Shown in pieces: positions 44,371 through 54,906 of a DNA stretch of 64,000 bases. The position numbers and the translations under genes were made by a program. The number at the start of each line of letters is the position of its first letter. Within the stretch, counting starts at the first letter, position 1. The notes beneath the pieces were generated by a model that saw nothing but the letters and a program-made list of their open reading frames with translations, did not search any database and was not told where the DNA came from. Source of the stretch: Nemertoderma westbladi (taxonomy: Eukaryota; Xenacoelomorpha; Nemertodermatida; Nemertodermatidae); NCBI GenBank assembly GCA_032718475.1, contig JAUCBJ010004851.1:52791-116790 (forward strand), written 5' to 3'.

Positions 44371-44785
44371 TTAAGGAATAGTAGGCTTTGGGTACATACT
44401 GTACAATACAGCAATACTGCAAAGTACTGCTGTATACTGATACAGGTACAATACTGGTTGCCTAAGAGAACAGCAGTATAGCTGTATAGATACAGGTGGC
44501 ATGAAACCTAATCGTAAATTTCCGGAGGACATAAAACAGTAAAAAGTCAAAATCAGAGGACACAATGAGTGATTTCAACGAACAAGAAAAATTATTGTGT
44601 ATTTTTAGTAACGATTTATAAAATACACAGCGCGGGAAATTCAAAGTTACAGTAGTTTAAGCTGGTGTCAGCTGTCAGCATCTTCCAATAGGCGGATTAC
44701 AGTTATAGAGGCAATACATAACTTCAGTACCGGTAGGCCTACTTCCATCTGTGTAGCATGGCGGTAGCCATGCGGTAGCCATTAA

Positions 44786-45913
44786 ATGAATTCCAGAATA
44801 CCTAGATCAGAGGGGGTGTCATGCTGTCATATGGATACTGATGGAGGCGGAGGGTCTGACTCTTCCATGGCGACGAAAGAAGGTCGCGACCCCCTTATCC
44901 CTCACATCCAATGCCAATCCAGCCAATCATGTACTCCATCTATATCAATGTTAACGAAACACTTCCTTTCTATGAGGCCGTTGTCGGTAATATTTAAAGA
45001 AGTCATCAATATCCATAGCAACGGCGACGCATCGGCACAGGACACTATACTGAAACTAACGGTGGACCACCCAATAGCGAAGGAATTCCCACCCTCGAGA
45101 ACTTATCTTATAAACTTCCTCAAGTTTCTCATTAATAATGTTACCGAAGTTAGCGACATGGTGTATGAAAGATTCTCTCCGCTTATGGCTCAACCCGATT
45201 CGCAGACCAACTGCTTCCGGACTTACGTTTTACCCTGCGACTGCTGCGTGACTATTCGCGAGAACGTTGTCACCCTATCTGGGGGAACTACCGGTTTGGT
45301 TAGCTGGCCAGCGGGTTTCTCGCTGACGGAATGGTTGAGTGCACGACTCCATCTTACGGACGGTAAACGAATCCTAGAGTTGGGATGCGGCGCGGGTTTG
45401 TCCGGTATAATTACGTGTATGACGTCACTTCCTGCGGGGTACACGTTTACGGACGCGAGCGTAAACGTTCTGGACAATTTACGCGAGAATATTCGCATTA
45501 ACTGCCTCAACTCAAAGTCTTCTCATTGCAAACAGAATCATCAGCTTCAAAAGGATTACATTAGAGTGCAGCCCCTTGATTGGAGTTTGTCTAATTGCGA
45601 TCAAGCGGTTGACAGAGATGTATACGATATTATTGTCGCCGCTGATGTGACCTTTGACCCCGAGAGTCTACCAGGTCTAGTTAACCTACTCCATTATCTG
45701 TTATCAACCAGCAACTCAGCCAATCCATCTCGCTGCGCTTATATTTCTTGCACTATTAGAAATCCAACTACTCATACATTGTTTACTCAGTTGCTGGACA
45801 ACGCCGGTCTTATTACTGTTTACGAAAACATTGACAGACCCGAGTTGTTCTATTACGACAGGAATCAACAATTTGCTGTCCTTAACATAAAAATGAGCTT
45901 CCCTTTCAAATAA
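44786..45913 (+). CDS. EEF2KMT: Protein-lysine N-methyltransferase EEF2KMT (FAM86 family), single exon
   Basis: A 375-codon frame. In animals this enzyme trimethylates a lysine of translation elongation factor 2 using S-adenosylmethionine. The FAM86 N-terminal region is visible from about residue 55 (KHFLSMRPLSVIF) to the FPPSRTYLINFLKFLI block. The methyltransferase fold shows TTGLVSWPAG, motif I ILELGCGAGLSG (residues 196-207), and VAADVTFDPE near residue 285, with CTIRNP after it. The family is usually about 330 residues; the N-terminal 55 residues here are extra, so an internal ATG at 44846 or 44882 may be the true start. It has no introns and may be a functional retrocopy. An AATAAA lies at 45996-46001. 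Two broken copies flank BEL element A. Confidence 0.85.
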   Translation: MNSRIPRSEGVSCCHMDTDGGGGSDSSMATKEGRDPLIPHIQCQSSQSCTPSISMLTKHFLSMRPLSVIFKEVINIHSNGDASAQDTILKLTVDHPIAKEFPPSRTYLINFLKFLINNVTEVSDMVYERFSPLMAQPDSQTNCFRTYVLPCDCCVTIRENVVTLSGGTTGLVSWPAGFSLTEWLSARLHLTDGKRILELGCGAGLSGIITCMTSLPAGYTFTDASVNVLDNLRENIRINCLNSKSSHCKQNHQLQKDYIRVQPLDWSLSNCDQAVDRDVYDIIVAADVTFDPESLPGLVNLLHYLLSTSNSANPSRCAYISCTIRNPTTHTLFTQLLDNAGLITVYENIDRPELFYYDRNQQFAVLNIKMSFPFK

Positions 45914-45944
45914 TATTTCTGCAAATTTTGTTATTCTGTATATA

Positions 45945-46334
45945 TATAGGGTGAGTGAGGGAGACTTGAGAGTTATAATCGCTCTAAATAACATATAAAT
46001 AAATTTTTCAATGCCGTTTTAACTTTTTCACATTACATTTATGATTGCTACTGTATCATTATGTGAGAGTTTGAGATTTTCAACTCTTAAACTTTTTTTA
46101 TTAAACCAATTATTCGTATTTTCGAAAAAGCGTCAAGTCTCCCTCAATGGGGGGAGACTTGACACCTAGGGTGGGAGACTTGAACCCCACCTCGCATACT
46201 TGTAAATTCGTTCAAAAATGCAGAGGAAGTGTAATAATTACATGTTCAACATGTCTATTTTCTAGTAGAGCAAAAAAAATTCAAAAAATGCGATTGTTAA
46301 ATTCTTAAAATATTAATCCAAAATTTTATACAAA
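45945..46334. repeat. GGGAGACTTGA-rich host segment
   Basis: GGGAGACTTGA occurs at about 45958, 46152 and 46172, and a hairpin GTCAAGTCTCCCTC..GGGGAGACTTGAC lies at 46132-46163. An inverted copy of the GTGAGGGAGACTTGA edge lies at 63885-63900. Confidence 0.5.
45996..46001 (+). terminator. Candidate polyadenylation signal of EEF2KMT
   Basis: AATAAA about 83 bp after the stop codon. Confidence 0.5.
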
Positions 46335-46378
46335 TTTAGGTGGTCGTTCACATGGTTCTCCCAACTTAACTACTACTA

Positions 46379-47837
46379 CTAGGTCGAGCGAACTCGGACA
46401 GTGGAAATGAGATCCTTCCAGGCTTCCCGATTCTCCATAGTTGTCGCAATTTCGTTTCTCCCAAGTTCAGTATCCCTTTCAAGTTGATCTATATATGTTA
46501 CGGCCGGTCGTCCACGACTACGCTTTCCATGAGTTGGTTGCCAGAAAAGTAGATCTGGTATGACCTCGTCTTTACTTCGCCAGCAGTGCCCACTGAATCT
46601 TAATCTGCTTTCATGGAGGGTGGTTGATACAGGTGGTATTGTACCATAAAGCTCGGCATTTGTCATGTGTTGTCTCCAGTTGATGTTTAGGGCTGCCCTT
46701 AGTAGTCTTGTGTAGCAACCATCAATTCATTGTTCAAGTGATTTAGTCAGTGTCCAGGTCTCACCCCCGTATAAAAATACACTTTCCACTGTGGCTCGAA
46801 AGAACTTAGTCTTCAGGTGCCTGGAGAGATCTGATTTCCAGATGGTATTCATTTTTGATAGAGCTACCCAAGCCTTTGCTTTCCTAACTTCTATGTCCTT
46901 TTTGCTACTCTCTATCCATGATCCAAGGTACTGGAAGTCGTCAACCTTCCTTAGTTGATTATTGTCAATGGTTGTCAAGTTTCCATCACCATTAAAGGTC
47001 ATGGATTCGGTCTTGGTAGCATTTATATGCATTCCAACCTCCTTAGCAGCCCTCTTCACTTTATTTAGTAGAAGCTGTGCATCTGCTAGGGTATTAGAGA
47101 GCAGGGCGATGTCATCCGCAAAGTCGGTGTCTGTGACTGTAGTTTCCGGATATCTACTACTTCTGCGTTCTTGAAGTGTGAATGCCAGGTCTTCACCCTT
47201 TGTGGCTGTCCTCATTGCGTAATCCAGCACAATTACAAATAGTAATGGTAATAATGTGTCACCTTGCAGTACGCCAGCCAGGATTGAGAAAAAACCCAGT
47301 TTCATCATCTGGTGAGAGTACCTGCGCTTCTGTGTCACAATATAACAATCCAATGCCAGCAACAATTACTTCTGGTATTCCATAAGCTCTTAGGATTTCA
47401 AGCATTTTACCTCTATGGATGGAGTCGAATGCCTTCTTGAAGTCCACAAAAGTCATGACTGCGGGGAGATTCTTTGACTTAATTCCTTCAATCAGTCTCC
47501 GTAGTGCAAGTATCTGAGCTATTGTTGATCTACTTGGTCGAAATCCGTTTTGGCTCTTACGCAGTAGTTTCTCTATGTGAGGCCTAATCCTATATAGAAT
47601 CATTTTATTCTATATTTTGGCAGCTACCACAAGCAGACAGATCCCACGATAGTTTATTGGTATGCCGAGGTCTCCTTTCTTGGGGAGAGGCTTTAGTTGA
47701 CCTTTAGTCCAAATTGGTGGTGGCTTTTCCCCTTTTAACATCCGGTTGCAAACATTCAATAATGGTCTATTTAGCACTCCGGTTTTCCATACCTCCGCTG
47801 GGATTTCATCTAATCCACTCGCTTTATTATTGGACAT
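46379..47837 (-). pseudogene. LINE reverse transcriptase and C-terminal region
   Basis: Fragments in different frames carry RT blocks in order: KKGDLGIPINYRGICLL, SQNGFRPSRSTIAQI, VDFKKAFDSIHR, then GVLQGDTLLP and the catalytic DFADDIALLS. The downstream part (KVDDFQYLGSWIESS, FLYGGETWTLT) and a C-terminal HCWRSKDE.. GKRSRGRP region at 46666-46379 complete it. The frame changes near 47610, near 47300 and near 46700, so no full protein can be made. Between endonuclease and RT (47842-48276) are lower-similarity linker frames. Confidence 0.85.
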
Positions 47838-48459
47838 GCTTTTAATGCTTCTTTGGAGTTCGGCAGGTGTGAAGTCCCCTGTTTCTACTGTATAGGTAGT
47901 GTCTTGTCATATATTTTCCTTGTAGGGCTGACCTCGATGTTTGGTGGCTGCCCAAGCAAGTTGCTGAAGTGAATTTTCCACTTCCCAACACGTTCTTCAG
48001 GACTATCGGCTTTGAGGCGCCCCTTTGCACAACTTTTCCGACCAGATACCTCATTTACAGTTTGCCAGGTAAGTCTTGATTGTTGCTGTATGTGAGCAGT
48101 TGTAATTGCTTCAGTTTTATCCTGTATGTACTTTTCCTGGCTGATGTTGTAGGCCAATTTAAGATCGTCCTTAGCTTTCTCAACCTTGTTAATGTTTTCG
48201 GTTGTTCGGTTTTAACTTTGTAGGCTATCTTAAGATCTTCTCTCTTACAAGTAACCTCAGAGTTTTGCCATGGCACATACTGTTTTCGTTTAGGTTTCTG
48301 GGGGATATGCCTCTTAGCTGATTACTTGTGGGCTGTTATTATATTCTGGTATATTGAATCGGTGGATTGGTCTTCATCCATTGACTGAAGTGCTTCAAAG
48401 CGGTTTTGAACTTCTACTGTATAAGCATCCTTTACAGCATTGTCAGTTCTGAGTTTCTC

Positions 48460-49408
48460 TCAGTCATAGTTGATTTGCTTGCTTGTCCTGGGTTTGCTGG
48501 ATCTCAAGCTGAGTCTGATCTCTGCAGTCACAATTCTGTGGTCCGAACCAATTAGGTTGAACGAGCTGTATGCCTCGCAGTTGATCATGCTATTTCTCCA
48601 CCTTTTGTTTATAAGGATGTAATCCAGTTGTGCTTTGGTTCCATTAGGGTATTGAAAGGTCCATAGCTTCCCCTTACTCGTGTTGTTTGTTGGTATCAAT
48701 TCACATTCTTCCATTAGGTTTAAAAGTAAGTACCCATTTCTGTTAGAACTGGTGTTGTAGGTGTAACCCTTGATGTCTTCTGGGCCAATTTGCGCATTCA
48801 GGTCACCAGCAATGACTTTAACATTGTATTTCGGGATGTCCTTAATAAGTCCAGTCAGTTCTTCATAAAACTTGACTGCTTGTTCTGGCTCTGATGCATT
48901 GGTTGGACTGTAGCAACATATAACTGTTGTCTTGGGATTCCCATCAAATGTTGCGATCATAACCCTGGAATTTATAGATTCGATGTTGTTTAGGGTCTTA
49001 AGTGCAAATGGGCTTAGCAGAATTCCTACTCCACCAATTGATGCATTGGCCGAGTTTCTTACTGCTGAGCTTGTTACTAACGTCCATCCATTTCCAATGT
49101 CATTGTACTTCATGGCAGTGTCTTCATGACAAATCCGATGTTCTTGGATGCAGATGATGTCGATGTTATATTCCATTGCCAGAGCAACCATGTCACCCTG
49201 TTTGCTGTGCTTTCAGCGTGCGTGCGTTCATTGTAGCAATCTTTAGTGTCTTTTTACATTTCAACAGGTTGGTTCTTCTTTCTTCTCTGTCTTCTGTTCC
49301 AGTAGCCAATTTATCGACCCCAGCCTGGTGTACCACTGAGGGACGCGGTCCTTGTTGACCCGGGCGACGACCGAGCCGGTATTTCTCCTGGAGGGTTCTC
49401 ATACTCAT
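48460..49408 (-). pseudogene. LINE endonuclease domain
   Basis: The first frame (49408-49193) contains LKIATMNARTL, the usual first strand of APE-type endonucleases. It shifts into 49191-48460 with IDIICIQEHRI (catalytic Glu), VKVIAGDLNAQIG (Asp/Asn), LDYILI and GSDHRIV (Ser-Asp-His). All key residues are present. This enzyme nicks target DNA to prime reverse transcription. One frameshift separates the two parts. Confidence 0.85.
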
Positions 49409-50222
49409 ATCTTTCAGTTGCGGGAGTAAACTGCTTGTGGTCGCAACTCCTACAAGCGTCTTCGCAGTAGGTCGCCGTTGGTTGATTACCTTCCGCCGAC
49501 CTTGTCAGCATGTCTAGCCGTTGGTTGATTACCTTCCGCCTATCCATGGCCTACAGCCCAGCTGCCGACTGTAGGGGTCCATTTGTTACACCCTGAACCA
49601 AGTGTGCCTCCTGGGTTAGGTTACCTAACACTGGTAGAGGAGCATCCAGTATAGACAGGGCGGGGCGTGTATCATCTCTAATGCAGATGCGGAAGCCTTT
49701 GCCTTCAATGGTGCCCTAGGCGCTATAGCCCTCAATGACTTATTTAGTTGACGGGGCTGAACCAACCCACTCTTGATCAACTAAATAATGAATATTGAAT
49801 AGGCTATGCTTATCGGGCCTGCCCTACTGGGCTGACAGCTACAGGTAGTACCACATTACTGCCATAGTGGTAGCAGGATCTGGGGACCTGACCTGACCTG
49901 ATACAGCTTTAGGTGGTCGTTCACATGGTTCTCCCAACAAGAACTGAATAAATAATAGTTCATTAAAATTGCATTAAAATTTAACGCGGGAAGGTACTTT
50001 TTATTAATGAATATCTTGTATAATTTTCAATCCAGGCATATATTAATTATTTTCCTGTAATTCTATTGATGTGTGCCGCTTTCTGACGAAGTGGCATCTT
50101 GTTTAACCTGTCAATCACCCAGTTGGCGGGCTACTAACTACATTGCAAAGAAGGAAGGAAGAGTTGGTTGGCTTGGCTGGGTATATCAAGGCCTCTCTCT
50201 CTTTCTCCCTGGCCACTCCATT

Positions 50223-51430
50223 TGTAAAAGCTTTTGCTGAATTGCCCGGTTATTTTTCCTTATTTTTCCCGTAAAATACTCTGTAGTTGGTTTAATAGGC
50301 GTAAGAGGCCGTATTATTGCTGTATCGGTGTTTTTAGAGGATCTAAGAGCTATTTCTTCCGTATGTGTACTGTGGAAGGCATAGTTGATGATTCTATGGC
50401 AATTCCGTGACGCAAAAGGGGATAGCTACTCTTGAACAGTAGTTACTATGACGACGGTTAACAGCTGATATTCATACGTGTCGATTTTCTTTGTTCTACG
50501 GCATCTCTCAGTTCAGTCAACCAATCAGAGCGTTTTTACTGTTCTTGTACAGAAATTTCCTAGAAATCACGCAATGCTGTATGGGCTGTGTTATCATTCT
50601 GTCCTGAGCCAGGAAGAGCGGCTTTGGAATATTTTGTGCTTTTCTGCTTTAGCCTAACACTAGTAGGCTTAATTATAAGGACATATATCCGTTATCTCAA
50701 CTCACACTTAATATCACACTGGTTATCACTGGTTAACTGGCCCATACTGTGCAACTTAACTTAACATTACTGCTTTGCTGTCGGTTATTCATTATATTTG
50801 TTGATGAATTATTATATTTGGAATAACGAGAAATAACCCCGAAACCCAATATTCTTGATATACCGAAGGTAAGAGAGAAAGGTTACATATAACGATTGCG
50901 ACTTATGTTAAAGTGGTTTGAAGTGAATCTAATGTTATTTGATAGACCCTACATGAGTCGGTCTGTGTTCCTTTTATATGTGACTAAAATCAGTGAAGAT
51001 CGGCAGATTAGTGTGCAGTATTGTGCAGCATTGTGTATGAGTGAGACTGATAACGAAGCATTTCCTAAAGAATGCGCCATATATGTGAATTGTAACTAAG
51101 CCATATCGTTGTGAGTAGTTTAAGTCATAACTCTGTTTATATAGATAGAGCGCCACGTCCTAAAGGAACTGTTAATATTCCCCGAAGGTGAATAATATTG
51201 TCAGAGATTATATAATACTGTCAGTCGAATAATACATTAGGCTTACATAGCAATACGATTAAGCCCTCGAAGTCAATCTCCCGGGTATATCCAACGGGTG
51301 AATGATCGCGCACAGATTGGTTTCAACTAGTGTAGTGAATCAAATACTTGTTAGAGGCTAAAGCGATTTATTATCTAGAAGACATCCTAATTTGGCGGGT
51401 TAAACTGCCAAAGGTCTGAAAGCGCGAACA
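50223..51430 (+). mobile_element. 5' LTR of element B
   Basis: 1,208 bp, TGTAAAAGCTTTTGCTG.. to ..GAAAGCGCGAACA. It matches 62577-63764. A TATATA-containing stretch near 51140 is a possible core promoter. Confidence 0.9.
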
Positions 51431-53615
51431 ATAACGGATATATGCTTCTTTATTGCAGTAAGCAATAAAGTTGAAAGTACCGGTCAACCGGTAAACCTGA
51501 ACGGTACTTCTGTAGGTCCGTAGGCCCAACTGTCCTAACCGGTACTTCCCGTATAAGTACATTAGTATTATTCGATTTGATTATTGTATACCGGTAGGCT
51601 GTTTAAGAGATTAGGGACTGTACACCCCTTGTTTCTTTTGGAGCTTACTTATTTCTGTCAGTTTAATTTGTTTGTAGGCCAGTATTGAACAGAAGGCGTG
51701 TAAGCCTGATCATATTGTACAGACAATTTGTAGGCTGGGCTGTTGTCTGATTGCTGTTAAGTCTGAACGGATTGCAGTGTGTGTAGATCACCTGTCCGAT
51801 AAAGAATGGTTAGGAAGTAGGGGCAGCCAAAGCTGTAAGGTAAACCCCCAACTAAAGAATAAGTCTTACTACTGGGTTAGAACGCATACTACCTAATCAT
51901 TTCGGAGTCTGCATGTCCTGTAGTTTATTTAGGCTTGAGAGTAGTCTGCCATCGTTTAGTCTGTACTTTGTTTGTGTAGTCTGTACAGGTAGCGTATAAT
52001 ATTTATTTAGATAATTTGTAGGCTGGATAGTTGTCTGGCTGTTATTAGGTCTGAACGGATTGCAGTGTGTGTAGAGCCTCTGTCCGATAAAGAACGGTTA
52101 GGAAGTAGGGGCAGCCAAAGCTGTAAGGTAAACCCCCAACTAAAGAATAAGTCGTACTACTGGGTTAGAACGCATACTACCTAACCATTTCGGAGTCTAC
52201 ATGTCCTGTAGTTTATTTGGGCTTGATAGTAGTCTGTCAGTGTTTGGTCTGCATTTTGTTTGAGTGGTTTGTACGCGTAGCGTAATATTTATTATTCAGA
52301 GTTTATGCGACTATTCGCAACATTCATTCCCCAAGTTTGTTCCTACAATAATTGTGTTTGTTATACATACCGCTATAGTTAAATTAACCCCGGTACTACA
52401 CGGGCTGCTTGGCGTAGGTAAAGACTGGTGATTTTGTGCACCGGTCACTCCAGCAGATGCCGTGGTTCTTTTAGCTGTTCAAGTATATTTAACTACTGAT
52501 TATATGTTGTACAAGTACTCGTACCTAATTTAGGGTTTAGTGTACAGTGCTTTCCGAAAGTAATTAGTGTAGGCATTATATTTGTGTTGTAAAGTGGTTG
52601 ATAGGCACGTTCGATTAGCTCTATTAACTTCTAGGTAGGAACACTCCGTGATACATAACGTAGTACCTATAGCGATACGGCTATAGGTCGTCAGGCGGTG
52701 GTATTTTCCTATCTGGACAACGCAGTGTATTTACTACTACGTATTATTTTCAAATACCGCAGTACCCTGTCCGTTGTAATAACCAGATTCTAACCCTTTG
52801 TTAGGCTGGTTTGTAGACTTCTTGTAAAATTACCCTGAAAATTCGTATTTTGTGTTTTTGTAAATTTTTGTGTTTATTTAGAGATTGCAATCTCACCCGA
52901 ATTGTACGTAATTTGTAGTATTAAGTAACTTATGTAAATTAGCATTATTTGTTTTAGTGTCCTATAAGTAACACTTCACTGAAAGCGCACCGCTTTGTGT
53001 AGTGATTACTCCCCAGAAATAATAACATTTATTTCAAACATTGACAAAACCCATTAAAACGGGTATATATATATCTTATAAATCAAATCTAACGATTTAT
53101 AAATAGTAGGCCTATCATACAACTATTAGGTCTCAATATCAGTTGGACTACTGCTCAAATAGCGGTAATAAAGTAAGTAAAGTAACCAAGTAACCCTAAA
53201 GTTCAGAAATTCAATTATTTAAAATAATTGATATACCGGTATTTACGATAGGCCTATTATCTTTATTTCTATAAATTTCGGCTGAAATTATACCGGTACT
53301 TGTAATTAATTCTAGTCTAGAATTATATATACTACAAACTGTAAGCTGTATACCAGTATTCCCGATAGGCCTATTATATATTTATATATATTTGTACTAA
53401 AATTATACCGGTATTCTGTGATAAACCTAGTCTGTAATAATACTTATATAGTTATATATACTATAAAAGCATACCGGTATTCTAATATATTATATATATC
53501 ACGCTACACTGAGTAGCAGTATCGGTAATTAATTACTAGGCTAGCAGTTAATACTGAATTACTAGACTTGCTTAGACTGTAATATAGCAGTAGGCATTCA
53601 ACTGTACACATAAAC
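51431..53615 (+). other. Leader of element B, with a tandem duplication
   Basis: A long 2.2-kb untranslated leader between LTR and gag. Two tandem copies of about 285 bp (51723-52010 and 52011-52293) share GGGGCAGCCAAAGCTGTAAG and TTAGAACGCATACTACCTAA; element A seems to have one copy. The rest is AT-rich. No primer-binding site was recognised at the LTR edge (ATAACGGATATATGC). Confidence 0.65.
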
Positions 53616-54906
53616 ATGTCTGATACTAAGCAGAACCTGTCAGACAGTTTATTAGATATAACTATCTGCGACTCAGATAGAGGCGTAGAACCGTCTAGTC
53701 GTAAGTTCAGTTCACCTCCCACTGTGAGGAAGGTCATCCCTCCTGTAGTAATAACAGAACCTAGGCTGGTCCAACATCGTAGGTCTATCATAGGCACTCG
53801 AGCTCAGGTCAAGCGGGACCAAGAAGCAGCGGAACAGCAACAACCCGTGAGCCAAGAAATTATTTCTCAGCGGCCCGACAGTTCCAGTAGTGAAGACACT
53901 GTAGAACTGACACCCGAGCGCGGAGCAAGGATGACGGATGCGGTTTATTCGGATCCCCTTCTCATCCTTCCTGCAGCCGTACTCACTAGGTTATTGATCG
54001 CTGTGGAAGAACACCAGATCGATTGGGCGAGAAGTAAGCGCTCAACTAAAGATAGTTATGAGGGATACACAAGGGAAGAACTGAAGTCCATGGTCGAGTC
54101 GCAATGGAACTTCCCCGGACCTGGACTCCCGTTTGATTTATCAGAAGCTGCCTGGGAAGACATACACCGGATGGGAGTAGCCAAGGAAACCATCGATCCA
54201 GCTGTGTGGAAGAGGTCCGCAGCCGGATACGCACAGGGATTCTTCAGCTCTATGGAGCGAGTAGAAAAACAACTGTTACAACAACCTCAAGGACCTCAAG
54301 AGCAGGGACAACTGCTTTATCAAGTTAGAGAAAGAATTCTGCGAATCAGCCGTAACGACTTGGTTTCAATGGGTGAGTCGCCAGGTTCAAGGAACAGCTC
54401 AGTGGAAAGCTCAGCTGGAGGAGCGCTCAACCCATGGAGAATCAACAGACGCTACTTTTTCCCAAGTGGAAAGTGAAGCGACGGCAGAGAAACCGCATAA
54501 GAGAGATGCCATTGACATCTATCTGTCAGACTATCAACGTTTTTTAGGTGATGACGAGTTGAGGAGAAGGTTAGATGGACTTAGCCCTAATAGCGAAGGA
54601 ACTCAGCGTGTGTTGGATGCCATCGATGTGGAAATGAGGGCTGCGAATCAGGCTAAATTTGATGAACAACTCCGCCTGACACGAGTCCAAGAAGAACAAG
54701 TAAAGAAAAAACGTATAGAAGACAGAAAGAAAGCAGCAGTGGTAGCTGCAGAAGCAGAAAGAAAAGCGGCAGCGGCAGAAGCAGCGGCAGAGGCAAAAGC
54801 GGCAGCGGCAGCGGCAGAAGCAAAAGCGGCCGAAGCTGAAAGAAAGGCGGCAGAGGCAGTGGCAGAAGCAGAACGGAGAGCGACTGAAGAAACCACCCAA
54901 TTATAA
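53616..54906 (+). pseudogene. N-terminal Gag of element B, frameshifted
   Basis: Starts MSDTKQNLSDSLLDITIC at 53616 and runs parallel to element A Gag. Near 54342 about 55-60 bp present in A is missing, which shifts the frame. Gag continues in another frame from about 54343 (GTAQWKAQLEERSTHGES..), through the DAIDIYLSDYQRF block and an alanine/glutamate-rich coiled coil, to a TAA at 54904-54906. Element A has a sense codon there, and the same frame continues as the next entry. Confidence 0.8.

Larger units (their letters stand above)
46366..49907 (-). mobile_element. APE-type LINE retrotransposon, 3.5 kb, decayed
   Basis: Flanked by a perfect 31-bp target duplication (46335-46365 and 49908-49938, core GGTGGTCGTTCACATGG). 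The 3' end on the minus strand is a TAGTAGTAGTAG tail. It encodes an APE endonuclease, an RT and a C-terminal region in that order, with several frameshifts. The length suggests a near-complete copy. The clade was not fixed; RTE-like or CR1-like are the alternatives. Confidence 0.85.

Noticed and set aside
50896-51099. A 67-residue frame repeated identically at 63230-63433
   Set aside because: It lies in the LTR pair of element B; the identity reflects the recent duplication of LTRs, not coding constraint.
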